Below, piece by piece: positions 47,333-55,538 of a stretch of DNA of 64,000 bases (the first letter of the stretch is position 1; every line of letters begins with the position of its first letter). Source of the stretch: Dongia rigui (GTDB lineage Bacteria > Pseudomonadota > Alphaproteobacteria > Dongiales > Dongiaceae); NCBI RefSeq assembly GCF_034044635.1, contig NZ_JAXCLX010000001.1:1860001-1924000 (forward strand). The letters run 5' to 3'. The notes below the pieces were generated by a model. It saw only the letters and a list, made by a program, of their open reading frames with translations, searched no databases and had not been told where the DNA came from. Position numbers and translations under genes: made by a program.

Positions 47333-47680
47333 GGGACCGGAAGGCCATCCCCCTTTCCGTCCCATTGCGACCCTGGCGATTGGTCGGCCCATTCGCCCGG
47401 ATGCCCCTCGAAGGGCTCCCTCCTCGCCGGTGCCCGCGCGCCGGTACAAAGGAGCCCAGGCCGAGAACCGCGCCAGTCCCTACCCCCGAATGGCGCGGTG
47501 TGAAGGGCAGGCCGCCGCGCGCCATCCCCATCCCCCGGCGCGCGGCGCCGCCTTCAGTTTGGAAGGCTGCGTCGAACCTGACCACCCCAGACTGAGGTTC
47601 TGTACGCGCAGAGATTAGTCGACGAGATGCAACCTCGATCCTGAAGACCGCGCGCCTTTCTGGCAGCGCGGTTCTTTTTT
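47333..47680 (+). ncRNA. Candidate structured RNA with C-rich loops
   Basis: Successive hairpins: 47333-47363 (imperfect, loop CCATCCC), 47413-47457 (GGGCTCC/GGAGCCC), 47467-47499 (perfect 9 bp, loop GTCCCTACCCCCGAA), 47514-47546 (perfect 10 bp, loop ATCCCCATCCCCC), 47550-47567 (6 bp), 47574-47600 (GAACCT/AGGTTC, loop with CCACCCC), then an intrinsic terminator. Four loops are runs of C with few other bases, able to pair with G-rich Shine-Dalgarno regions. No protein frame fits. The 5' end is unknown. It does not match RNase P RNA, SRP RNA or tmRNA landmarks. Confidence 0.45.
47646..47680 (+). terminator. Intrinsic terminator upstream of the PAS_5 gene
   Basis: ACCGCGC (47647-47653) with GCGCGGT (47666-47672), inner GCC/GGC pairing, followed by TCTTTTTT. 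It lies 30 nt before ATG 47710, so it must end a transcript initiated in the gap downstream of the divergent acnA promoter region. Confidence 0.85.
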
Positions 47681-47709
47681 GCCCGCGCCAGACGCGGTAT
47701 GCTGCGCCA

Positions 47710-48204
47710 ATGATTTTCGCGACCGATTTGCCGATTCCCGATTTCCCTGGCCTCGCCGGCCGCCGCATCGTTTGGGCCCGCAGCGAGGAATGCGTGACCC
47801 AGCCTTGCCGCCGCCTGCTCGAATGGTGGTCGGCGCATGCCGATGCCGGGCCGCCGCGGCGCGAGGATTTCGATATCGCCGACTATGGCGACATCGTCGA
47901 GAACATCTACATCATCGCCGGCACGGTCGAGGGTTTCGAGCTGCGCTTGGCCGGCGAGGAATACATCCGCCTCTTCGGCCTCAAGCGTGGCTGGGTCTGG
48001 CACCGCAATGCCGCCGACCCGGTGATCCGCGATTCAGCGGCCTTCCTGGCCTTCGTGGCGCAGGCCAAGCGACCCTTGCGCACGTTGGGGCGCCTCGAGC
48101 TCATCGAACGGCACTGGATCGAGTTGGAGACGGTGGTCTGCCCGCTGGCACCGGCCGCCGACGGCGCCGCCAAGTTTCTGGGCTGCACGGCGCCATTGCC
48201 TTAA
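47710..48204 (+). CDS. PAS domain protein (PAS_5 family)
   Basis: A 164-residue single-domain protein typical of alphaproteobacteria: RRLLEWWSAHADAGPPRREDFDI near the N-terminus, ENIYIIAGTVEGFELRLAGEEYIRLFG as the PAS core and the C-terminal LELIERHWIELETVVCPLAP. No output domain is present. Ligand and role are unknown; such proteins are usually stand-alone sensors. Its last 4 nt overlap the end of the convergent LOV kinase gene. Confidence 0.85.
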   Translation: MIFATDLPIPDFPGLAGRRIVWARSEECVTQPCRRLLEWWSAHADAGPPRREDFDIADYGDIVENIYIIAGTVEGFELRLAGEEYIRLFGLKRGWVWHRNAADPVIRDSAAFLAFVAQAKRPLRTLGRLELIERHWIELETVVCPLAPAADGAAKFLGCTAPLP

Positions 48205-50384
48205 GCGGCGCTTCGCGCTCTCTTTTCATCGCAGAGCGGCAGGCGCAGGGTGACGATCGTGCCTTGGCCAACGGTGCTTTCCAGCTGCAGCGAACCGCCG
48301 GAGAGATCGGTGAGATGCTTGACGATGGGCAGACCCAACCCGGTGCCGGACTGGCGCCGTTGCAAGGCGCCATCGACCTGCACAAAGGGCTTCAGCACCT
48401 CGGCGATGTGCTCGGCGGCAATGCCGATGCCGGTATCCTTGATGACGATCTCGGCGGTATGCGCATCGTGCCGGCGCGCGGTCAGTTCGACCATGCCGTC
48501 CTTGGGCGTGAACTTCACCGCATTCGATACCAGATTGGTGACGATCTGCTTGGTGGCCCTGAGGTCGACATAGAGCGGCGGCAGATCGGCGGCGATATCG
48601 GCCGTCAGCGTGACGCCGCCATCCTTGGCGCGCTCGCGCATCAGGGTCAGGGCTGAATCGAACACGTCTGTCACGGCAACGGGCTCAGGATGCAGCACCA
48701 TCTTGCCAGATTCGATCTTGGAGAGATCGAGTATATCGTTGATGAGCGACAGCAGCAGGTTGCCGCTGTTGAAAATGTCCTGTGCATAGGCCTGGTAGCG
48801 CGGCTGGCCGAGGGCGCCGAACAACTCCATCTTCATCACTTCCGAGAAGCCTAAGATGGCATTCAACGGCGTGCGCAGCTCATGGCTGACATTGGCGAGG
48901 AATTCGGATTTGGCACGGTTGGCCAGCTCGGCCTGGTTCTTCGCCTCGCGCAGATTCTCCTCGGCACGGATGCGCTGGGTCACATCGCTCATGATGCCGA
49001 CGAATTGCAGGAGGCGACCCTCGCCATCGGTGATCGGGCTGATGGAAAGTTCGTTCCAGAAGGTGCGCCCATCCTTGCGATAGTTGCGCAAGGTAATGGT
49101 GACCGGCCGGTGCTGGACCAGCGCCCGGCGCAACCGATCGAGGGCTTCGGCATCGGTATCGCGGCCCTGCAGGATGCGGCAGTTCTTCCCCAGCATTTCT
49201 TCGGCCGAATAGCCGGTCATGCGGGTGAAGGCGGCGTTGACGAAGGTGACCGGGTGGTCGGGCCGGGTCGCGTCGCAGATGACGATGCCGCTCGATACCG
49301 CCGCCACCACGGTGGCCAGCGTCTCGTTGCGCTGCGCCAGTTCGCTCAAGCGCAGTTCGCGTCCCTTGATGGCGGTGACGTCGGTCATCAGGCGCAGCGT
49401 GCCGCCCTCGGCCGTGCGTGATTCGATCACCAGCAGCGTACGGCCGTCCGGCCCCGCCATTTCAAAGCGCCAGGGCAATTGCCGATGCCGCACCAGCTGG
49501 TCGGCAATGAGCGCCTCGGGATCAGCGGCCTGGGCACCTTCGCTCCGCAACAGGGCAGCGCGGGTGAGGTCGGCATAGGGCGTGCCGATGATCAGCAGAT
49601 CAGAGACAGCCGGATTGAGCCGGCGATAGGTGGCATTGCACGCCACCAGCCGGTCGGCCACGTCGAAGACGGCAACGCCTTCCGGCAGATCGGCGATGGT
49701 GCGGCTGATGAGCGGCGCTGCCTTCAACTCCGCCTCGGCGGCCGTATCGGATTTTCCGCGCGCAGCCGGTGTCGGCGTGGCATCGAAGATTCGCGCCATG
49801 CCGATCAGCGCCGGACCGAAAGCCGCGCATGCGATCAGCGACAGGACGATTGCCGGCATCGGTGCGGCCGTCAGTGCCGGGACCAGCAGCAAGGCCGGCA
49901 CATAGCCGAAGGCGAGAAAGTGCCGCTCGTCCTTGAGATGCGGCCAGCGTGTGAGAAGCGTCGGCACCAAGGCCGCGGCTACAAGAGAGACGGCGCCGGG
50001 CACCAGACCCGGCAAGCCAATGACGGCAAAACTGAGCAGTGCGACGCCGATTGCAGCGATTCGGCCCATCAGCACGTCGAGGCGCAAGGCAGCGATGACG
50101 GGCAGGATGCAGGCGGCACTGAGAAACGCGCCGTCGCGCCACAACGCCCAGTCGAAAAGGGCTGCAGGCTCGGGCAGCGTCACGCCGAGCCGCGTAATGC
50201 CCAGACCGACCATGATGAGGCAAGCAAGGGCGGCACCGGCGCCAGCCCGACCGAGGCGGCCATATCCGCGCCAGCCGAGCAATCCGCCGAGGCGGAAGCC
50301 TGCAGCTGCACTTAGGCCCAAGGCCAAGGTAACGAGGCCCAAGGTCGGTGCGGTACCAAGAATCGAAAGGGTGCCGTCGATCAC
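48201..50384 (-). CDS. Membrane sensor histidine kinase with PAS and LOV domains
   Basis: A 727-residue kinase. About six hydrophobic helices fill residues 10-200. A PAS domain follows (about 228-338), then a LOV-type PAS (about 360-470) with the photoadduct motif GKNCRILQ (Cys402) and flavin-contacting asparagines in RNYRKDG (N434) and FWNELSISP (N444). The usual signalling Gln of the last strand (FVGVQ) is Met465 here (FVGIM). HisKA has SHELRTPLNAILGF (H501) and HATPase has NLVSNAVKFT, DTGIGI and GTGLGLPI. No receiver domain. GTG start with GGAAAG upstream. A blue-light-sensing role is inferred from motifs. Confidence 0.85.
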   Translation of the reverse strand: MIDGTLSILGTAPTLGLVTLALGLSAAAGFRLGGLLGWRGYGRLGRAGAGAALACLIMVGLGITRLGVTLPEPAALFDWALWRDGAFLSAACILPVIAALRLDVLMGRIAAIGVALLSFAVIGLPGLVPGAVSLVAAALVPTLLTRWPHLKDERHFLAFGYVPALLLVPALTAAPMPAIVLSLIACAAFGPALIGMARIFDATPTPAARGKSDTAAEAELKAAPLISRTIADLPEGVAVFDVADRLVACNATYRRLNPAVSDLLIIGTPYADLTRAALLRSEGAQAADPEALIADQLVRHRQLPWRFEMAGPDGRTLLVIESRTAEGGTLRLMTDVTAIKGRELRLSELAQRNETLATVVAAVSSGIVICDATRPDHPVTFVNAAFTRMTGYSAEEMLGKNCRILQGRDTDAEALDRLRRALVQHRPVTITLRNYRKDGRTFWNELSISPITDGEGRLLQFVGIMSDVTQRIRAEENLREAKNQAELANRAKSEFLANVSHELRTPLNAILGFSEVMKMELFGALGQPRYQAYAQDIFNSGNLLLSLINDILDLSKIESGKMVLHPEPVAVTDVFDSALTLMRERAKDGGVTLTADIAADLPPLYVDLRATKQIVTNLVSNAVKFTPKDGMVELTARRHDAHTAEIVIKDTGIGIAAEHIAEVLKPFVQVDGALQRRQSGTGLGLPIVKHLTDLSGGSLQLESTVGQGTIVTLRLPLCDEKRARSAA

Positions 50385-50513
50385 TGTCGGGATCTTTCCG
50401 GAATCAGCTGAGGGTCACCAGGGGTTGGCGCAGCTTATACCCGGCTCAGTGACTTACGGCAATGTTAACAATATCAAGCATTTGAGACAATTTTGCCCAG
50501 TCCCGGATTTCCC

Positions 50514-51692
50514 TCAATTTTTGGCGGAAGAAAGTTTGTCCCAGTTCTTGCGTGTCGCCTTCGCGGCCTCGGCGGCGAGGGTGAGGAGCGGTCGCGCTGA
50601 GTCGCGCTGCCAGGATTTGGCGCGCGACCAACGCATCAGATCGTCGATGGTCGCCCCGCCGCGCCAGCCGCTGGCCCGAAGCTGTGCCCAGGCGATGACA
50701 TCGCCCATGGCGCCGATCGCTTCCTCGCGCCGCGCGGCATCGCCCGCCAATTGTGTCGCTTCCAGTTTATCCTGGTCGGGTTGCAGTTCACGGAAGGTGA
50801 ATGCCGTCTTGCCGATGGCGATGTCGGTGAGGAAGGCCGGGGCGGCGGCTTGCAGATGGTACTCGATCTCGACCACCCGGGCGGCGTGATTGGCAAAGGT
50901 CGGCTGGCGATGGCCGGCTTTGCTGAGCGCCTTCACCAGGGCCGAGCCCGGCTGCGATTTCAGATCGATGAGCGCCTGGCCGTCCTTGCCGCCATTGCCG
51001 CGGATGAGCGCCACATAGCGCGGCCGTCCCAGGGCGCCGAGGCCGGCCACGCGCTGCGCCACGTCGAGCACGTCGAAGAATTCGGGATGCGCGCGGCGAT
51101 GGGCAAAGCGCGCCAGCGCCGCCGTCACGGCAGCGGCCTCGGCCTTTTCCAGCCGGATCGCCTTGCCGGTATCGAAGCGCAGGCGCCGCTTGCCGTTCTT
51201 GACGACCGTGCGCTTGGCAAGGAGATCGGCCTGGCTGCGCCCTTCGAGATCAGCAAGGAGATCGCCGATGGCGCCGCGCGCGGTCCGTCGCTCCAGCCAG
51301 CGCGCCTTGCCGTTGGCAAGCGCTGCGCGGTAGCGCTCCAAACCCAGCGCTGCCAGGGCACGCGCCTCGGCGGTGGTGACGCCCAGTTCCGGTGCCGCCA
51401 CGATGAGGCCGGTGAGGAAGCGCAGCAGATCGATGACCGCCGGCCCCCGCGCCGCGTCGTCGAAATCGCCGATGTCGAAATAGGTCAGCCGGTTGTCGCC
51501 ACGATAAGTGCCGAAGTTCTCGAGATGCATGTCGCCGTTGAGCCAAACGGCCGGCGCCTTCACACCCAGGACCGGCTTCAACCATCGGCCATAGAATAGA
51601 TCGGCCGTGCCGCGATAATGGGCGAATGCCGAGCCCCGCATTTTGCGGGCCTTGATCTCCGCCAAGGCGGCCGCGATATCCTTGCGTTTCAT
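50514..51692 (-). CDS. DUF2252 family protein (kinase-fold-like)
   Basis: A 392-residue protein. The family signature is WLNGDMHLENFGTYRG followed by LTYFDIGDFDDAARGPAVIDLLRF, resembling the catalytic and metal motifs of aminoglycoside-phosphotransferase-like kinases (H-D-H-x-x-N and D-F-D). Other typical parts are the early KMRGSAFAHYRGTADLFY and RELQPDQDKLE late. Substrate unknown. It is 130 nt upstream of the LOV kinase gene on the same strand and divergent from the GlxA-type regulator. Confidence 0.85.
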   Translation of the reverse strand: MKRKDIAAALAEIKARKMRGSAFAHYRGTADLFYGRWLKPVLGVKAPAVWLNGDMHLENFGTYRGDNRLTYFDIGDFDDAARGPAVIDLLRFLTGLIVAAPELGVTTAEARALAALGLERYRAALANGKARWLERRTARGAIGDLLADLEGRSQADLLAKRTVVKNGKRRLRFDTGKAIRLEKAEAAAVTAALARFAHRRAHPEFFDVLDVAQRVAGLGALGRPRYVALIRGNGGKDGQALIDLKSQPGSALVKALSKAGHRQPTFANHAARVVEIEYHLQAAAPAFLTDIAIGKTAFTFRELQPDQDKLEATQLAGDAARREEAIGAMGDVIAWAQLRASGWRGGATIDDLMRWSRAKSWQRDSARPLLTLAAEAAKATRKNWDKLSSAKN

Positions 51693-51839
51693 GGCGCCGA
51701 GTATGGCGCAGGCCTCCGCGCCGGGTCCAGGGCCGGATCCGCGATGGCAGAAAATGCCGGATATATGTCATTGCTGCCATGGACCCTCTGCGCGCAAGAT
51801 GCGTTGACACAAGGCATCCTTCGAGAAGAGACAGTCTTC

Positions 51840-52832
51840 ATGGCCGCCATCCAGCGTCGCAAGGCACCGCGCGAGATCGTGATGTTTGTCTACAAGGACG
51901 CACATCTTCTCGATATCTCAGGCCCCATGTCCCTGTTCGCCGCCGCCAATGATTTCGCCGGCTTCCGCGCCTATGACGTGAGCCTCGCTGCCGCAAGCCT
52001 TGGCAATGTCGTGACGTCCGCCGGCATCGCGCTGGCCGCCACCCGCAAGATCGGCCGTGTGATGACCGGCATCGACACCCTGCTGGTGGCTGGTGGCATC
52101 GGTATCGATGCCCAGCTCAAGGAGCAGCGCGTGATCGCCTGGCTGAAACGCCAGGCACCGTATTGCCGCCGCGTCGCCTCGGTGTGCAGCGGCGCCTTGC
52201 TGCTGGCCAAGGCCGGCCTGCTCGATGGCCGGCGCGCCGCGACGCATTGGGTGCGTTGTGACCAGCTTGCCGCCGCGTACCCGGAGATTACCGTCGAGCG
52301 CGATTCGATCTTCGTGCGCGACGGCAAGTTCTATTCCTCGGCCGGGATCAGTGCCGGCATGGATTTGGCGTTGGCGCTGATCGAGGAAGATCTGGGGGCC
52401 GCGGTCGTGGCGCAATTGGCGCGCGAATTCGTGCTCTACATGCGCCGCAGCGGCGGTCAGGCGCAGTTCAGTCCCGCCTTGCGGGCGCAAGACACCGCCC
52501 CCGGCCGCATCGCCGGCCTGCAGCAATGGATCCTCGCCCATCTCGACCAGGCCCTCGACGTGGAGACACTGGCTTCCCGTGTGGCCATGAGCCCGCGCCA
52601 TTTCGCCCGGCGCTTCCACGACGAAACCGGGATGACACCGGCGGCCTTTGTGGCCGCGGCGCGCATCGATGCCGCCCGCCAGGCACTGGCCGAAGGCCGC
52701 GAACAGGTCGACCAGGTGGCACAGCGCTTGGGCTTCGGCAGCGCCGAGCGCCTGCGCCGCAATTTCCGCCGGCATCTGGCCGTCACCCCCAGCCAGTTCC
52801 GCCAGCACTTCCAAACCTCTGGAGAAGCTTGA
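51840..52832 (+). CDS. GlxA-type transcriptional regulator (DJ-1/PfpI domain plus AraC HTH)
   Basis: A 330-residue regulator. The N-terminal GATase1-like domain (about 10-190) has VMFVYKDAHLLDISGPMSLFAAAN and the nucleophile-position SVCSGALLLAKAGLLDGRRAATHW. The C-terminal AraC domain holds LDVETLASRVAMSPRHFARRF and VDQVAQRLGFGSAERLRRNFRR. Members of this group control arginine, glycine betaine or carnitine catabolism; the effector here is unknown. Start at 51840 because homology begins there with GAGAAGAGA upstream. The DJ-1/PfpI gene follows 3 nt later. Confidence 0.9.
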   Translation: MAAIQRRKAPREIVMFVYKDAHLLDISGPMSLFAAANDFAGFRAYDVSLAAASLGNVVTSAGIALAATRKIGRVMTGIDTLLVAGGIGIDAQLKEQRVIAWLKRQAPYCRRVASVCSGALLLAKAGLLDGRRAATHWVRCDQLAAAYPEITVERDSIFVRDGKFYSSAGISAGMDLALALIEEDLGAAVVAQLAREFVLYMRRSGGQAQFSPALRAQDTAPGRIAGLQQWILAHLDQALDVETLASRVAMSPRHFARRFHDETGMTPAAFVAAARIDAARQALAEGREQVDQVAQRLGFGSAERLRRNFRRHLAVTPSQFRQHFQTSGEA

Positions 52833-52835
52833 GTC

Positions 52836-53429
52836 ATGAAGACCGTCGCCTTGCTGCTGTTCCCCGATGTCGAAGTGCTAGATTTCGCCGGACCGTTCGA
52901 AGTCTTTTCCGTCGCTGGCGAAGTCCGCCAGCCGGCACCTTTCCGCGTCATCACGGTGGCGGATAGTGCCAACCCCATCGCCGCGGTGGGCGGTCTCAAC
53001 GTGGCGCCGCATTTCGATCTTGCCACCGCACCGCAGGCCGACGTGCTGATCATCCCCGGCGGCAAAGGCAGCCGGGCGGCGATGCGCGATCCACGGATTC
53101 TGGATTGGGTCGCGCGCCAGGCAGCGCGCGCCGAGGTGGTGGCCAGCGTCTGCACCGGCGCGCTCATTCTAGGAAAGCTCGGCCTGCTCGACGGCCTGGC
53201 TGCCACGACCCATGCCGGCGCCATCGGCGAGCTGCGCGCCATCAGCGACAAGATTGACGTGCGGCCGACGGCGCGCTTCATCGACAACGGCAAATACCTC
53301 ACCTCCGGCGGTATCACCGCGGGGATCGACATGTCGCTTTATCTGCTGAAGCGCCTCACCGACCAGCAGCTTGTCGATCTGGTGGTAGAGGAGATGGAGT
53401 ATGACTGGCGGATGAGGGCGGCCGGTTAA
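52836..53429 (+). CDS. DJ-1/PfpI family protein
   Basis: A 197-residue GATase1-like protein: VALLLFPDVEVLDFAGPFEVFSV, LIIPGGKGSRAAM, the Cys elbow ASVCTGALILGKLGLLDGLAATTHAGA and GGITAGIDMSLYLLKRL. It resembles the N-terminal domain of its upstream GlxA-type neighbour, so the pair may have arisen by duplication and domain loss. Enzymatic role (isonitrile hydratase-like, deglycase-like or none) is uncertain. Clearly co-transcribed with the regulator. Confidence 0.88.
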   Translation: MKTVALLLFPDVEVLDFAGPFEVFSVAGEVRQPAPFRVITVADSANPIAAVGGLNVAPHFDLATAPQADVLIIPGGKGSRAAMRDPRILDWVARQAARAEVVASVCTGALILGKLGLLDGLAATTHAGAIGELRAISDKIDVRPTARFIDNGKYLTSGGITAGIDMSLYLLKRLTDQQLVDLVVEEMEYDWRMRAAG

Positions 53430-53483
53430 GACCGCCCCCACCCGCCGACCCTCCCCCCGGAAGGTCGCATTAGGTCCGACGCG

Positions 53484-55499
53484 CTAGATGGCGCGGACCT
53501 TCGTGATGAAGAGGCCAACGGCATCGCTGAGGCTGCTGGATTGATGGCCGAGTTCAGTAGCGGCCCCCAGCACCTGGCCCGCGGCCTTGCCGGTTTCGCC
53601 AGCCGCGGCTGTCACACCCTGGATGTTGCCGGAGACCTGCGTCGTGCCCTGGCTTGCCTGCTGCACGTTGCGGGCGATTTCGTTGGTGGCGGCCGTCTGC
53701 TCCTCGACTGCCGCGGCAATGGTGGTGGAGATGTGGCTGATCTCCTCGATCACCTTGGAGATGCCTTCGATCGCCGCCACCGATTGTGCCGTCGCCCCTT
53801 GGATCTCGGTGATCTTGGCGCCGATCTCGTCGGTTGCCTTGGCGGTCTGGCTGGCAAGGTTCTTCACTTCGGACGCCACCACGGCAAAGCCCTTGCCGGC
53901 TTCACCAGCGCGCGCCGCCTCGATCGTGGCGTTGAGCGCCAGCAGATTGGTCTGGCTGGCGATATCGTTGATAAGTTGGACCACGGCACCGATCGCCTGT
54001 GCCGACACGGCCAGGCCCTGCACCTGGGCATTGGTTTCCGATGCCTGCGAGACCGCCTTCTGGGCGATGCTGGTCGACTGGCTGACCTGGCGGCCGATTT
54101 CGCTGATCGAGGAGGTGAGTTCTTCGGTTGCTGCCGCCACGGTCTGGACATTGGCCGTCGTCTGTTCGGCCGCCAGCGCCACCGCGCTCGATTGCTGGTT
54201 GGCCTGGTCGGCCGTCGCCGACATCGATTGCGCCGAGCTTTGCAATTCGCTGGCGGCGGTTGAGAGACTGCCGACCAATGCGCCGACCTGGCCCTCGAAG
54301 CTTTGGATGAGGCTATCCAGTTCCTGTGCGCGCTTCAGCTTGGTTTCCGCTTCCGCCTTAGCCGCCGCATCCGTCTGGCGCTGGGCGACCAGGGCGTCCT
54401 TGAAGACGACCACGGTGCGCGCCATGTCGCCGATTTCGTCACGGTTTTCCTGGGCCGGTATGTCGATATCGAGATTGCCGCGCGCCAATTCGCCCATCGT
54501 GTCGGTCATGTTGCGGACGGGCCGGGCGATGCTGCGGCCGATGAGCCAGCCGGCCAGCGCGCCGATGCCGAGCGCCAGCGCCGCGACGACGATCATGATC
54601 GTGATGGCGCTGCCGATGGTCGCCATGACCAGATCTTTGACACCGCCCATGCTGCCGAGCTGCGACTCCAGCACCGCAGCCGAGACTTCGGCAAAGCGCG
54701 TCGCCTGGTCGCTCATGGTCTTGTCGAGGGCGTCGATCTTCACCGCCATGTCGGCGAGTGCCACCAGATGGGCGCCGTATTCCTTCATGCTCTTCGCGAC
54801 GTCAAGCGCCCGGGTGCGGTAGATCATGTTGACCAGTTTGGCCTGCAGCGTGTTGACGTCCATGCCGAAGAGAGAGACGTATTTCTGCGCCGCCTCGATC
54901 AGTTTGGGATCGCCGGTTGCCGTATAGCGTGCTGCCGAGACGCGGGCCGTCAGCATCTTTTCAATCGCCTGCCCGGCATAGGCCGCACCGACGAAATCCT
55001 CGCTGTTCAAGGCTGATTCCAGCAGATCGGACATGGTCTTGCCGGCGGCTGCACCCAGCGCCGACATCTGTTCGTTCTGTACTTTGTCGCGCTCGGCCTT
55101 CAGGGCGACAAGGGTGTCGAGGTTGCCGGCATAGGCGTCGACGAGCTGCCCCATCTCGGTGAACATCGCCTTGCGTTCGGCCGATTTGGTCGTTTCGATG
55201 CGCGTGGCGATGTCCGTCTTCAGCTGTGCCAACAATGCCTTCGCCCGATCGAGCGACTGGGCGTTGTTCTCACGTTCGAAGGACAGCACGTTGCGGCGCA
55301 GATCGACCACATTGCGGTCGATGCGCTGCACGGTCATCGCATTTTCCGCAATGCGGATGTACTCGTCTAGATTGGTGCGGATATCCTGCAGCGAGACGAA
55401 GCTGAAGACGATGAAGCCGGCAAGGAGCGCCAGGATGAAGCCGAAGCCGAGCTGGATGCGGGTGCTGATCCGCAAACGCGCGAGGACGGACTGAAACAT
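53484..55499 (-). CDS. Methyl-accepting chemotaxis protein (tandem copy 2)
   Basis: A 671-residue chemoreceptor. Membrane helices lie at about 17-38 and 291-319; between them is a long helical periplasmic sensor of the HBM/4HB sort. HAMP ([21 protein letters not shown]) and the signalling domain ([20 protein letters not shown], about 513-532) follow. The C-terminus ends KVRAI with no CheR pentapeptide. It is the same length as the upstream neighbour, with the same start ([11 protein letters not shown]) and near-identical signalling region, 39 nt downstream of it, and is co-transcribed. Confidence 0.92.
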   Translation of the reverse strand: MFQSVLARLRISTRIQLGFGFILALLAGFIVFSFVSLQDIRTNLDEYIRIAENAMTVQRIDRNVVDLRRNVLSFERENNAQSLDRAKALLAQLKTDIATRIETTKSAERKAMFTEMGQLVDAYAGNLDTLVALKAERDKVQNEQMSALGAAAGKTMSDLLESALNSEDFVGAAYAGQAIEKMLTARVSAARYTATGDPKLIEAAQKYVSLFGMDVNTLQAKLVNMIYRTRALDVAKSMKEYGAHLVALADMAVKIDALDKTMSDQATRFAEVSAAVLESQLGSMGGVKDLVMATIGSAITIMIVVAALALGIGALAGWLIGRSIARPVRNMTDTMGELARGNLDIDIPAQENRDEIGDMARTVVVFKDALVAQRQTDAAAKAEAETKLKRAQELDSLIQSFEGQVGALVGSLSTAASELQSSAQSMSATADQANQQSSAVALAAEQTTANVQTVAAATEELTSSISEIGRQVSQSTSIAQKAVSQASETNAQVQGLAVSAQAIGAVVQLINDIASQTNLLALNATIEAARAGEAGKGFAVVASEVKNLASQTAKATDEIGAKITEIQGATAQSVAAIEGISKVIEEISHISTTIAAAVEEQTAATNEIARNVQQASQGTTQVSGNIQGVTAAAGETGKAAGQVLGAATELGHQSSSLSDAVGLFITKVRAI

Positions 55500-55538
55500 G
55501 AAGGTCGCTCCCTTTGGACAATCGCTTGATGCGAACCG

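Larger units (their letters stand above)
46815..47709. other. 895-nt gene-free stretch between acnA and the PAS_5 gene
   Basis: The first part is the acnA promoter region. It holds a 9-bp hairpin (CTAGCCCAA at 47189-47197 with TTGGGCTAG at 47205-47213). From 47333 onward follows a chain of hairpins ending in a + strand terminator (47646-47680), which cannot belong to any protein gene in view. Long open frames on both strands here are Arg/Gly/Pro-rich and family-less, as expected of G+C-rich non-coding DNA. Confidence 0.65.

Noticed and set aside
47281-47680. RNase P RNA, SRP RNA or tmRNA
   Set aside because: The conserved landmarks (GAGGAAAGTCC-type, GGAAGGxAGCA-type tetraloop region, or a tag-coding segment) are missing on both strands.
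47124-47768. 214-codon minus-strand frame in the acnA-PAS_5 gap
   Set aside because: Arg/Gly-rich without motifs, and it runs through the start of the convincing PAS_5 gene and through the terminator and hairpins.
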